The translations under genes were made by a program, and so were the position numbers. Of a DNA stretch of 64,000 nt, positions 10,764 through 21,803 are shown one piece after another. Below the pieces are notes generated by a model. That model searched no databases. It saw nothing but the letters and a program-made list of their open reading frames with translations, and was not told where the DNA came from. Position 1 is the first letter of the stretch. Each line of letters starts with the position of its first letter. This DNA is from Flaveria trinervia (Eukaryota > Streptophyta > Magnoliopsida > Asterales > Asteraceae): contig CM046453.1 in the NCBI GenBank assembly GCA_025506515.1, positions 34,297,851 through 34,361,850 on the forward strand, written 5' to 3'.

Positions 10764-12260
10764 TAACGCCGTTGACCTCTAGCAAATATTGAAAGCGGTT
10801 TATCAAAGGCTTTAGTATAGAGGTCAGCGCGTTGTGAAAATCAGTATTTTTTTACCACATCAAATTAGTCTTTTCAAAACAGTCTCTTATGAAATGGTAT
10901 TTAATACCGATATGTTTGGTCTTAGGATGTTGGACTGGATTTTTAGTTACTGCAATTGTAGCAGAGTTATCAACACAATAGGAGTAGAGAAGAACGTTAA
11001 ACCGTAATCTCGCATTTGCTGTTGAATCCAGATGATTTGTGAACAGCAACTTGCAGCATCAACATATTCGGCTTTCCGGTTGACAATGCAACTGATGTCT
11101 GCTTCTTACACTGCCAAGTAACTAGTCTTCTCCAAGAATTGACACCTGCGGATGTAGACTTGTAGTTCATCTTGCAGCCTCCGTAATTGAGTCACTATAC
11201 GCAGTGAGCTCAAAGTCATCATCATGAGGATACCACAACCTAAGTGTGGGTGTACCCTTCAAATAATGAAAAATCCTTTTGACCCCGATCAGATGGTTGA
11301 CCATAGGCTTAGCCTGATATCTAGAACATAAACATGTAGCATACATGATATCAGGTCTTGAGGCAGTGAGATACATGAGGGATCCAATCATTCCTCGGTA
11401 CATCATGGCATCTACAAGATCTCCATTTTCATCAGGTGCTATGTCGTGATTCGTAGCCAGTGGAGTCCCAGCAGCAGGCATTCTTCCATGTCAAAACGAC
11501 TGAGAATGTCTCCTACATACTTGGTCTCTGTAGAAAGATCCCATTTGGTGTTTGATCCACCTGTAACCCGAGAAAGAACTCATCTCCCCATAGCACTCAT
11601 CTCAAACTCTTTCTTCATAACTGCTTCAAACTCTTTGCATAACTCTTCGTTCTTTGAACGAAGATTATGTCATCAACATAGATCTGTACGAGCAGTAGGT
11701 CGCCATCTTTTTCTTTAATGAACAACGTGCAGTCAATGACTCCCCTGCGAAAGCCGTGTTTCACATGATGAGTCGAGAGTTTCTCATACCAAGCTCTTGG
11801 AGCATGATGAAGCCCGTATAAGCCTTGTCGAGCTTGTAGACTCTATCCCGATGATAAGGATCTTCAAATCCCTCGGGTTGACTGACATAGACTGTTTCTC
11901 TGATTTCTCCATGAAGGAGTGCACTCTTCACATCTAATTGATAGAATTTAATCTTCATGTACGATGCATAGGCAAGGAAGATAGAATGGCTTCCATCCTT
12001 GCCACGGGTGCAAACACCTCATTGTAGTCAATTCCCTCGACTTGGCGAAAACCTTGAACCACCAATCGAGCCTTGTTCCTGATAAATACCCTTGGTCATC
12101 TTTCTTGCATTTTAAAACCCATTGGTGCCAATGACCTTAGCACCTTTAGGTCTATCAACCAGAGTCCATACACCTAACTTCTTGAACTGGAGAAGTTCTT
12201 CTTGCATGGCACTCACCCACGCCTCATCATTTAGTGCATCACTGATGTATTTGGCTCAAA
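10764..12260 (-). pseudogene. Element A reverse transcriptase and RNase H
   Basis: The N-terminal block of the polymerase begins near 12250 (DEAWVSAMQEELLQFKK-like reading) and includes FYQLDVKSALLHGEI at 11910-11950. That is the copia motif with the first catalytic Asp (QLDVKSA). YVDD is encoded at 11669-11680. The connection block reads MIGSLMYLTASRPDIMYAT (11167-11481), followed by the RNase H end with NPVQHPKTKHIGIKYHFIRD and a stop at 10764-10766. This enzyme copies the element RNA into DNA inside virus-like particles. At least five frame changes separate these blocks, so the copy is dead. The order and spacing match B, C and D. Confidence 0.88.
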
Positions 12261-13772
12261 ATGTGAGACAAAAACACCGATAAGCCCATCATGAATATAG
12301 CTGATTTCGGGTTTGCACTCCTGATCTGACATCCCCAATGACATTGTTTAGGGGATGATAGACGTTTAGTCGTGATCCTGGAGTAGTAGGAACTGCTACC
12401 TTAGAGCCAAGATTATGAACATTTGGTTCTGCAGCTGAGGTAGTTGGAGTGTGTTGAGGCTTCAAAGTCGAAGGTGCATCACTGGTAGATACTTGTGGAC
12501 TTTCAGGAACTGGAACCTGTTCTTCCTGACTTTTCTGGTTTTTTCTTCAGCTTCATCTTAAGAGGAGGAGTCACTGTCATCGACTACTCCCCCTGACTGA
12601 ATAGATGATTCTCCCTGTAAGCTAGATGTTGGTGTATTCAAGATATCATACATCATCGTGTAGCTAACCGTCATCCGAGGGAGAGAGAGGGAAGTTGAAG
12701 GACTTGAAGAATCCATCATAGTCGAAAAAGTAGGGGGGTCCTTTTCCAGTAGGTGGTGTGGTATATCTCTGAACGTCAACATTACACCATACTTCTACTA
12801 GACCCATTGAGTTATTGTAAACTCGCTTGTTTGGTATGTTATATCCTAGAAAGATTCCTTCATCTGCCTTCTCGCTGAATTTACCCTCTTGTGTCTTCTT
12901 CAGAAGTGTGCACGGCGCGCCAAATGGTTCGAGATACTCCAGATTCGATTTGCGTCTTTGTAGTAGCTCGTAACATGTCTTTCCGTGGCGCTTAACTATC
13001 AGGACTCGATTCAGTGTATAACATGCAATCGCCACTACCTCATTCCAGAATGGTTAGGCAGTTTCGAGTCTGCCAGCATAGTCCGTGCTGTCTCTATCAA
13101 GCTTCTGTTCTTTCTCTCAGCAACGCCATTCATCTGAGGCGTGTAGGCAGAAGTGAATTGATGCACAATTCCCTTTTCCTTGCAGTATGCCTCCATCCAC
13201 TGGTTCTTGAATTCTGTTCCGTTGTCTGAGCGTACTTGTCTAACCTTCAGCTTGTAGAGAGATTCCAGTGTGGTTACCAACTCTTTCAGAACATTACCCA
13301 AGTGAACCTTTAGTAGTCATCAATGACCACAAAGCAGTACAAGTCGCCTGCAATGCTCTTTGTACTGACTGGACCAAACAGATCCATGTGAAGAAGCTCA
13401 AGAGAAAGTTCTATTAAATGAACTTTCTTTTCCGAATGAGAGTTCTTTGTCTGTTTGCCTTTCTTGCAAGCTACACAAAAGTCAGGAAGCTGGAAGTTCT
13501 TGACATTAACTCCTCTCCCAGATCCTTCTGAATCAAGTGATTCATCTTCCTTTGACTAATGTGTCCCATTCTCCTATGCAAGAGATGGAATCCTTTTCAG
13601 TAGCTTTAGATAGAAAACACTGAACCTCATGATCCGTTGTAGAAGCTGTTGACAGATCCAAGATATAAAGATCTTTATATCTTGAATCAGTCATCAAAAC
13701 TTGGTCCTCTGGGATCACTAGTCTTTCTTTAGTACATAACACTTCTTGTTGTCGAAGATGACTTTAAATCCC
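12261..13772 (-). pseudogene. Element A integrase
   Basis: The gag-pre-integrase/HHCC region reads MGHISQRKMNHL-like near 13560 and is frameshifted. The core has HMDLFGP at about 13380-13400, then VRSDNGTEFKN and NGVAERKNRSLIETAR in the open stretch 13035-13301. These carry the three catalytic residues Asp, Asp and Glu. The next stretch (12664-13035) has CYTLNRVLIVKRHGKT and the FGAPC and FLGYN blocks typical of copia integrase C-terminal parts. The linker to the reverse transcriptase is Ser/Pro rich. The enzyme inserts the element DNA into chromosomes. Two frameshifts (near 13035 and 13310) and others inactivate it. Confidence 0.88.
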
Positions 13773-14123
13773 TTATAACATATTGGGAAACAGAAAGTAA
13801 GTTATTTTGTAGTTGTGAACGTAGTTCACCTTATCAAACTTAACTTTCTGATTCCCCACTTTTCCCTGGGCTGTGATATAGCCACCCTTGTTTCCAGCAA
13901 ACGAAACATGCCCTCCTTTTATTTGCTTGACGTTTGATAAAAGAGCCCTGTTTCCTGTCATGTGCCTGGATGCTCCGCTGTCTATTATCCACGTGTTAGT
14001 TTCAGCACTGTATCGAACACCCTGCACATACAAAGTAAAGAATTAGTTTGGGTTAGGAACCCAAGCCTTTACTGGCTTGGGTTTCCTAGAGGCATCACAC
14101 ATCATAAATTCTACCATTGACCC
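13773..14123 (-). pseudogene. Element A aspartic protease
   Basis: An open stretch of 86 codons (13773-14033) carries WIIDSGASRHMTG, the catalytic DSG motif of copia retropepsin, followed by the GNKGGYITAQGKV block. This protease cuts the Gag-Pol polyprotein. The active-site triplet is intact. A short lead with a KAWVPNPN-like end joins it to the linker. Downstream the frame runs into the integrase HHCC region. Confidence 0.88.
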
Positions 14124-15300
14124 TTAGAGATAAGGGTAGCTCAGGTTCCTTCTTGTCATTATTATCAGACACAGGGATGTCTTCTCCTTCCATAATCCAG
14201 ATGTGTGCAATGCCTGTTTGTGATAAACAGTCGACTGACTTACAGGTTGAAGTTTAGGTTCACTAGTTCTTCTAGGTGGAGCCAGAGAAATCCTCATAGA
14301 AGACCTAGGCTTTGAAACCTGAAGTTCAATCTTCTTCCTAGGTGTCTGATAGAAGTGACAATAGGAAGCAATGTGTCCATATTCACCACAGTTGTAGCAC
14401 GACCTGCTATCAACTTTATGATTAAACTTTCTTTGTGGAGAAGTGTGTGACACTCTAGTAACATACTCACTCTAGGTTTTGACTCGGTTCTTTGGTTGTT
14501 TTCTCTGGTTTAACAAAGTTAACTGTTTTAACCTGGTTAACATCCTTTTCTTTTGGTTAATAGGTTGTTGACTTGAAGTATGTGAAAGATTAGCCTTAGA
14601 AGTCCTTTTAGGTTCTGATTTGACTCTTTTTTATCCTGACTTTAAGTTAACCTTTTCAAATTCCTTTTCCAGATTAACACAAGACAATTTATTCTTTGCC
14701 TTTGAAGTGGCCTCCTTTTGTTTGTTTCCAGAGTCAATAGATGAACATAAGGAATCTGGATCACTAAAAAGAGGAGTAGACACCACATGATCCTTGATGG
14801 GATTACTATTTATTGGTCTTGTCTTAGTGTTCATCAAAGTCTCAGGTGGTGGTGGAACCACTTTATAACCCAAACCCTCCCCGTTGTTCCTTTCTCTCAC
14901 TAAGTGTTGGACTATGTGTGAAGAACTAGTCCAACTGTGCAATTTCTATTTTAATGAATTTACTTCTACTTCTAGAACTGCCTTTTGCTTCATAGTGTCT
15001 TCTAGGGAGTTTAGATAATACCTAATGTCATTAGCTTGGTTAAAGGTAACTACTTCGGTTTCCCTAAGTTGTTTAGTCAAAAGGTCTATCTTTTCTTTAT
15101 AACTATGCTCATTTTGTTTTAATACCCTATTAGCCTCATGCACAGTTGCAAATTTTTTACTAAGTTATCATTATGATCTAATAACCTAGCAAAATTTTCA
15201 TCTATGCTATTCCTAAAAGTATCACAATCAGAACAAGCATGATTATCAAACATTTTGTCAGTAGTACTTACCTGAGTTGATTCAGAAGAGTTAGCCATCA
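14124..15300 (-). pseudogene. Element A gag-pol linker with second zinc knuckle
   Basis: The part nearest gag has heptad-rich, charged sequence (14946-15301, NRVLKQNEHSYKEKIDLLTK) that looks like a coiled coil. It is followed by a Ser/Lys/Pro linker (14631-14942) and a second CCHC knuckle, CYNCGEYGHIASYC, at about 14350-14405. A coiled coil plus second knuckle also occurs in B and C. The region probably extends Gag or its connection to the protease. Frame changes are present near 14940 and 14470. Confidence 0.75.
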
Positions 15301-16867
15301 ACGCAGCATCAGATGTCTCTGGTTCTGGTGATTCTGTCTTTTCTGTCTCTGACGTGGTAGTCTCCTCTTTAGGCTTGTAACTGACCTCGGTGTTGCTTCT
15401 TCACTATGTGACATCGCTATCTCAACTGCTAGATCTCCTTCACTAGTGGAATCACTATCAATATCTTCTACACTTGCATTGTTTGATTCCCCTGGTGAGA
15501 CAAACCTAAAGCTCCAATCCTGTCCTTCATCATCATGACCAGTCAAGGCTTTTGGATCCTTGCTTGATGAAGTAGAACTGGTAGCTTGCTTGTCTTGACG
15601 AGTGAAGGACGAGAACGGGTTCCCGTTACCCGTCTTCTTAGGCTTGACACATTCTCTTTTGAAGTGCCCCTTCTCTCCACAGTTGAAGCAGGTCACTTTG
15701 CTCTTGTCAAAGCCAAATGTGGTATCCTTAGTAGCTACCAAGTTCTGTCCGGTTTGTTTTAAAAACTTCTTTGCCCTCTGGAAAGCACTAGCTAAGGCCC
15801 ACATTATGTCCATACTCTCAAGCTCCATTTCGTCCACCTGCTCGTAGTCCTCGTTTGCCAGATGGCAGTTTCCAATCTTCCCAGCAACAAGTTCATCATA
15901 AGAATGGACCATTGCAGCCAAAAGATCCATGTGTTCTCGAGCTACTTCCACAGTCACATTTCCGAGATTCTCGGTCTTCATTTTAGTAGCACTTGTTTCG
16001 GATCCAATATAGTGGGTACAAGAGAGTCCCGATGAGTCTGATCCTGAAGGATACGCATGTGAAGGACCCGATGAGCTAGACACAAATGCAGTCTGGAGAG
16101 GTGCTCCAGATGTCTTAGCTTGAGGCGTGGCGTTTTACAAAGCTGGATTTTGATTATACAAAGACTTCTGAGCTCTGTACTTCATCCTAAGTGACTCTTC
16201 TCGCAACTTAAGAATGAAGTCATTAATATCCAGTTTTGCCAGCATTCCATTTTGTCTAAGGTTAGACACGAATGAGGCCCACTTTTCAGGCAATCCATCT
16301 ACAAAGTTAGTAACTTTCTCTTCCATTGTAGTTGCCACCCCATGTGTATGCAGTTCACTCATCAGATGGTAAAATCTATCTATAACGTCGTCTAAACTCT
16401 TGTTTCCCATCGATGAGAAGTTATCGAATTCCTTCTTTAATTCCTTAGCTTTGATTGCCTTCAATGAAGCATTCCCGTCATACCACTTTTCTAGCTCATC
16501 CCAAAGTTTCTTGGACTGCTTATTCTCTGAGTACTGGTGGAATATGTCTTAAGAATAGACTGTGTAATCAATGCATAAACTCTTTTCTCTGCATTGTATT
16601 TAACTTTCTACACATCCGTCATCCCTCCTAACATTAGCTTAACTCCATCAGCTCCCATCGGTGTACTATATCCAATCTCGATGGCTTCCCACAGATTCGG
16701 ATCCACTCCATTGAGGTAGATCTCAAAACGTTGTTTCCAGTGGGGAAACTCATCTACGTCAAGAGCTTTGGTGGTTTATTATGATTACCCACCTCACTCT
16801 CAAGCAACAGCAGGTTCTGTATCCTAGAGTCCTTTCCAGCAGTAAAGACTGACATTTGATCTTCCAT
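15298..16867 (-). pseudogene. Element A gag with CCHC zinc knuckle
   Basis: The start chosen is ATG ending at 16867 (MEDQMSVFTAG). The N-terminal part has WKQRFEIYLNG and LWEAIEIGYS, typical of copia gag. The UBN2-type core follows at 16135-16464, with KELKKEFDNFSSMG and VDGLPEKWASFV. The last part (15298-16083) has RAKKFLKQTGQN and the knuckle CFNCGEKGHFKREC, a CX2CX4HX4C nucleic-acid binding motif. Gag forms the particle that packages the RNA. The frame is broken near 16765, 16610-16470 and 16100. The family match is clear. Confidence 0.88.
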
Positions 16868-16889
16868 GGCGAATAACTTTAAGTCTAAT

Positions 16890-17150
16890 AAAACAAACTG
16901 TCACTGGTGCGACTAAAGGATGCGAATGGTCTAGTCGTGCGTATGAACTCTGCGACTGGTTCAATTGTGCGGCTGAACTAAGCGATTAGCTCAGTCGTGT
17001 GAATGAGTCTGATGCGTATGAGCAATGTGAACAAACAGTTGAGTCATACGAAAGGAGATATGACTAGGTCCAATCGTGCGTCTGGACTATGCGAATGAAG
17101 TCCAGTCGTGCGAATGGCACACTCGTGCGACTGAGGCTGCTGTTTTGCGA
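16890..17150. promoter_or_regulatory. Word array in the 5' leader of element A
   Basis: Between the primer site and gag there are variants of the same CAGTCGTGCGACTGA word (for example TCCAGTCGTGCGAATGG and CACTCGTGCGACTGA). This is the third location of the word inside element A. In RNA the arms could form small hairpins near the packaging region; that role is inferred. Confidence 0.5.
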
Positions 17151-17346
17151 AAATTTCTAGGTTAAACGTGTTTTAGCGGTAAAAATTCGAAATTTCGCAA
17201 GGTCTAATCGCCTAAGTCCGTAGAAACCAAACTTTGATGAGCAGGGAACGTCCAAGATCACTTTTGACACAAAAAATTGCGTTTTTAGTGCAAAAACACA
17301 AACTTTTTATCAATCTTGATTGAATCACACGTAATCAGAGCCAAAG

Positions 17347-17359
17347 CTCTGATACCACT
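17347..17359 (-). other. Primer binding site of element A
   Basis: GCTCTGATACCAC on the plus strand reads GTGGTATCAGAGC on the element strand, next to the 5' LTR. It complements the 3' end of plant initiator tRNA-Met, the usual copia primer. Confidence 0.9.
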
Positions 17360-18095
17360 TGTTAGGACCTGGTATTTGAACGAAATACCTAGTGATTAGC
17401 GTGTAACCAGATCAAATAGTGCGGAATCCTATTTGATTGGCGATCCAATCAGTGAGAACACACGAAGAATCAATCAAGAATTGAATCTAACGTTAAAAGT
17501 CGATTGGGAATCGATCTAATGTGTTCTATGAACTTGGAGAACTAATTGTGAGGCTTCTGGATGGCTAGGGTACGTCTGGAATCGTAATTAATCAAAGCTC
17601 ACTCTTTTTCACGAATTGGGTTGTATTTATAGGTTAGTATTGTTCATTCGTGCGACTGAACCATTTGTATGGTCCAGTCGTGCGATTGAACCATGCGGTT
17701 GATTCATCACACGACTGAGTGTTCAGTCGTGCGACTGAGTCCATCTTATGTTACAATCATACGACTGATCCAGTCTCCTGGTTCAGTCGTGCGACTGAGT
17801 CATTCGTATGAAGTTATTCATGCGTATGTTCCATTCTCATGGGCCACTCGCATGAGAACTTCATTTTGTTAAGTTTGAATGTATTAATTAATTAATATAA
17901 CATTATGTGTAACATTTCAAACAACCATAAACCTAATTAACCAATTCAACGTCAACTCATTTAATGAAATATTAAACATTATAAATATCAAACAAACAGT
18001 ATCATTTCATTAATCATTCCAAGCATTACCTCAGAATCAGACAAACAAGATCTATTACATTCATATCATGATCTAGGGACATACATGTATCAACA
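17360..18095 (-). repeat. 5' LTR of element A
   Basis: This copy begins TGTTAGGACC and ends ATCAACA, and matches 4095-4832. It holds a TATA box (TATAAAT, 17625-17631) and exact CAGTCGTGCGACTGA words at 17724-17738 and 17784-17798 in U3. As the 5' LTR it would have driven transcription toward lower coordinates. Confidence 0.95.
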
Positions 18096-18640
18096 GAGGT
18101 ACTAAGATAGAGTCTCATACCACTTCCTTGGTGCTTGGTGCAGCCCATAAAGAGCCTTATCAAGCTTGCAAACATAATCAGGATGATCAGAATCCGCAAA
18201 ACCAGGTGGTTGTTTGACATACACCTCTTCATCAATCACCCCATATAGAAAAGCACATTTGACATCAGGTTGATAGATAGACCTTGAAGTTCTTGGATGC
18301 AACAAATGCCAAGAATATCCTAACAGCTTCTAGTCTTGCTACAAGAGCAAAGACATCAGTGTAGTCAATTCCTTCTTCTTATGTGTATCCTTAAAGAATT
18401 AGTCTAGCTTTGTTTTTTATGACAATGCCTCTATCATCTTTCTTATTTCTAAACACCCATTTGGTTCCTATAGTAGTCTTCCCATGAGGAAGAGGACATA
18501 GGTTCCATACCTTTTGCCTTTTGAATTGAAGCAGCTTCTCTTGCATAGCTTCAACCTAACTTCCATCCTTTAGAGCCTCATCAATCTTCTTGGGCTCTAC
18601 CTGGGACAAGAAACAAGAATGAAGACAAACATTTGCTTCA
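18096..18640 (-). pseudogene. Element D reverse transcriptase N-terminal half
   Basis: The visible block reads SIYQPDVKCAFLYGVIDEEV, then VKQPPGFADSDHPDYVCKLD and ALYGLHQAPRKWYE (18102-18305). These are the copia fingers and first catalytic Asp region, with PDVK in place of the usual LDVK. Upstream, KNRSLG-type and GCLC-type blocks are shifted in frame. The enzyme continues at 4094 on the other side of element A, so the insertion lies between the WYETLS block and the YVDD block. Confidence 0.85.
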
Positions 18641-20085
18641 TGGGTTTGTCCTCTTTTCCTTACCCCAGTGTCAACATTTCTAATGATGTTTGTGGTGGGG
18701 TGAACTAGTGGATCCTTAGTTGAGGGATCACAACAAGTTGCTGAGATAGATCTAAATTAGAGAAATTTAGATCTGGCATTGATGCTTCTCCCACCACATC
18801 AGCACACTTATCAAGAGAAACTTGATCAAATAAGTGTGTGACATAATTGATGTTTTCATCTATGGATTGTCTATCAGCATCAAGAAATTCCCGATCACTA
18901 TCACCACCACCATCATTGTCTTCTGCATTTGAAGTTTCTTTATCTGGTTGTGGAGCCTCTGAGATGGAATTTGAAGACATCTCAAATGTATCAGCTGAAT
19001 TTGTCATTGTTGTGTTGATAGAAACCTCATTTGCAGAAGTAGTTACAACTAGAGCTGAAGATGTGAAACTTGAAGGTCTTCTTATCTCAAATGTTGGATC
19101 AGGATCACGTGGTTATAAGATATCAATAGATCTTGAAACATTCTCACAAGATTTGTTAAAACAGTTGGTAACCAATCAAGATCAAATAGCTAATCAGGAC
19201 CAGAACCAGCTACAGTGGGTGTGTGTTCATTGAAAATCACATTGGCTGACTCCTTAACAATTCTAGTTCTGAGATTGTATACTCTATAAGCCTTAGCTTG
19301 AGAAGAGTATCCAATGAAGTGTCTATCATCTGATTTCTCAGCAAATTTGGCAATTTGATCTTTGGTATTCAAGATGGTGCAAGGACATCCAATTGACCTG
19401 AGAAAACGAATGAAAGGTTTCCTCTTATGCCAAAGTTCATAAGGAGTCTTGCCATAAGTCTTAACCACTAAAACTCTGTTCTGCACATAGTAGGCAGTGT
19501 TGATTGCCTCTGCCCAGAAGGTGATGGGCAGCTTAGAGTTAGACATCATGGTTCTTCCAGCTTCAATCAGTATCCTGTTTCTCGTTTCAGCAACACCATT
19601 TTGCTAAGGAGTCCTAGGAACACTGTATTGTCTTGCAATACCCTTTTCATCACCAAATGCATCAAGGATTTGTTCTTGAATTTAGTTCATTGATCGCATC
19701 TTATGATTTTGACCTTGTGATCATATTGATTCTCAATTTTTTAGATAAAATCCTTCAAAATCTTAGGGGTCTCATCCTTAGTTCTAATGAAAAAGACCCA
19801 AGTGAATCTTGTAACGTCATCTATGATCACCAAATAATAAGAGGTCCTTCCTAGACTCATTACACTGGTGGGGCCAAAAAGATCCATATGTAACAAGTGT
19901 AGGGGTGTAATGATGGAGTTTCTTTCCTTAGGCTTATGAGATACCTTATGTTTCTTCCCTTTCAGGCATATAACACAATAATCATCACTTGTAAACTGTT
20001 TCTTTGGCATTCCAGTTACCAAATCATTCTTAATCAGTTTATTCATGTTCTTAAATTTTAAATGGCACATTCTTTTATGCCACAA
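18641..20085 (-). pseudogene. Element D integrase and acidic linker
   Basis: The HHCC region is MWHKRMCHLKFKNMNKL followed by CVICLKGKKHK, leading into HMDLFGP and TWVFFIRTKDE (19741-20085). The second acidic motif reads RCDQ, a stop, then TKFKN, near 19685. The third reads NGVAETRNR near 19590. So the three acidic residues survive but a stop sits between them. The C-terminal part (19190-19549) has FWAEAINTAYYVQNRVL and FIGYSSQAKAYRV. An acidic linker follows (18705-19007). The enzyme integrates cDNA; this copy is dead. Confidence 0.87.
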
Positions 20086-20510
20086 GGAAGACTCATCACT
20101 ATTGGCTTTAGATAGAAAGCATGAAACTTCTCCTGAGGGAGATGTATTTCAAGTCCATCTTGTACATGTTCTCTTTCCTGAGGGCTCTGAGCAAGATATG
20201 CTCATGAGGAATGACCACCCCGAGCTTGAGAACAATGCACTCATGCTTAGTAAAGAGCATGTTATGACTCTGATCACAAAATTGGATACACTCCAAAGAT
20301 TATACCTAAGTTCTGTGACAAAGTTTACCTTCTCAATGCTGAGCTTACCATTTGTGACCTGCCCTTCTAGATATGTAACCACCTTCATCTCCTCTAAAAT
20401 CAACTGGCCCTCCATCAATTCTTTCAAGTCTGGAGTAGTGACCTATTGCCTATCATGTGCCTGGAACATCCACTATCAATGATTCGGACATTCTTGTTAG
20501 TCTTGAGCTA
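20086..20510 (-). pseudogene. Element D aspartic protease
   Basis: Near 20450-20490 the element strand encodes IIDSGCSRHMIGN, the DSG active site of copia protease. After a frameshift comes an open stretch with EGQLILEEMKVVTYLEGQV and LSIEKVNFVTELRYNLWSVS (20149-20427). It should process Gag-Pol. At least two frame changes break it. Confidence 0.82.
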
Positions 20511-20824
20511 TTCCTCACAAAGGAAATGATTAGTTACATTTGGAAACCCAAGCCTTAATGGTCTTGGGCTCATAAAAAGAAGAAGAAGGTAATGTAACAG
20601 TGATAGATCCTATAGTTGTGCTTTGGGGATCTTTTGTTGTTGCTGATGGAGAACTTCTAGTCACTTGGTCTTGTTTTTGATTTCCAAACCACCTTGGAAG
20701 TTTGGACTTGACCTTCAACACTTCAGAAGCTTTTGAGACTTTGGAAGTTTTGATGGAGACCTTCGAAAGATCCTGCAAACACTGCAACAAGACCAAATTT
20801 TTTTCCGAAGCAATTTTCAACTAA
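20511..20824 (-). pseudogene. Element D gag-protease linker, cut by element B
   Basis: A Lys/Ser-rich linker (KASEVLKVKSKLPRWFGNQK) ends in KTIKAWVSKCN, the usual sequence just before copia protease. It stops at 20824, where element B begins, and resumes at 33203. ACTAA at 20820-20824 is the target duplication. CTTCGAAAG and TTCCGAAG words occur here too. Confidence 0.75.
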
Positions 20825-21768
20825 TGACAGGATCAGCGATCACAAGTTTGATGTATTAGAGTTCAAAGCAGCGGAATAAGAACAGGAATTAGACAAATTG
20901 TAGCAAGAAATCGATACTTGTATGCATTAAGAGCACATACGATTATAGTGAGGGAATATATTCTGATTCATGGAATGTTTATAGATATGGAATAATTCTA
21001 ATCAAATCATTCAATCATTCATTCAATATTACAATAGGTTGACACTCCTTATATAGAGTGCAATCGTTGCTGTTATCACGGGAAAGTGACAACTGGCAGA
21101 TCTAATACAAAAATAACTAACTCTTAACAAATACTGAAATGTTCACAACTACTGAGAACATATCAGAGTGTTAGTATAGAATATAAAACTACTGATTAGA
21201 AACTACTGAAACTACAACGACCGAAGAACAAGCTCTTCAGTCGTTTTTTACAAAACTACTGAAACTAGAAATATAAAACTACTGATATCACAACTACTGA
21301 AGAAGTACTCTTCAGCAGTTGTGACAAACTACTGAGGCTTCAGTACTTGATCTTCAGACTTTGACCTTCAGATGTTTCATCAGCTGATGACTTCAGTAGA
21401 TATCATCAGCTGATGTCTTCAGTCTTTGTCTTCAGACTTTGTGCATTAGTTGTTGATCTTCAGCACTTGTAAACTCTTCAGCTATTGTACTTCAGTACTT
21501 TGGTCTTTCAGCTTCAGCACTTGTGTTCTTCAGCTGTTCAGCTTCAGTACTTGCGTTCTTCAGATGTTCTGCTTCAGTACTTGTGTTCTTCAGCTGTTGT
21601 ACTTCAGCACTTTAGTTCTTCAGCTGTTGAAGTCTTCAGCACTTGATCTTCAGCTGTTGAAGTCTTCAGCACTTGTCAAACTGCTGATGAGGCTTTCAGC
21701 AGTTGTTGTGATACCATGTGGGACTTAGAGGTTTTCTGATCTTGGCTCATTAGTTCTTTGGTCCAACA
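20825..21768 (-). repeat. 3' LTR of element B
   Basis: Begins TGACAGGATCAG and ends GGTCCAACA. It matches 32297-33202, 46410-47332 and 57973-58550. Contains TATATAAGG on the minus strand and a dense array of CAGTAGTT/AACTACTG and CTTCAGCACTTG-type words upstream of it. Confidence 0.95.
21047..21720 (-). promoter_or_regulatory. U3 TATA box and word array, B LTR
   Basis: TATATAAGG lies at 21047-21055 on the minus strand. Upstream (21120-21720) are many CAGTAGTT, AACTACTG, CAGCTGTT and CAGTACTT words. Equivalent TATA boxes lie at 32514-32522, 46644-46652 and 58210-58218 in the other LTRs of this family. Promoter role is inferred. Confidence 0.6.
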
Positions 21769-21780
21769 ACTCCCCCTGAA
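21769..21780 (-). other. Polypurine tract of element B
   Basis: ACTCCCCCTGAA on the plus strand gives TTCAGGGGGAGT on the element strand, next to the 3' LTR. It would prime plus-strand synthesis. Confidence 0.85.
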
Positions 21781-21803
21781 CCAATGCAGCCAAAACCTCT
21801 AAA

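Larger units (their letters stand above)
4095..18095 (-). mobile_element. Copia element A, about 14 kb, two LTRs
   Basis: The element runs from TGTTAGG at 4095 to ATCAACA at 18095. Its two LTRs are nearly the same length (738 and 736 bases) and differ at about two dozen sites by eye. Flanking GAGG on both sides fits a target duplication, 4 bases certain and perhaps AGAGG. It sits inside the reverse transcriptase of D. Minus-strand order: LTR, primer site, leader, gag, linker, protease, integrase, reverse transcriptase/RNase H, a long spacer, ORF3, polypurine tract, LTR. All frames are interrupted. The spacer of about 2.5 kb is unusually long. Confidence 0.93.

Noticed and set aside
17347..17359. 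tRNA-Met fragment as a tRNA gene
   Set aside because: Only the primer binding sequence is present; it lies beside an LTR, as it does in B, C, D and G.
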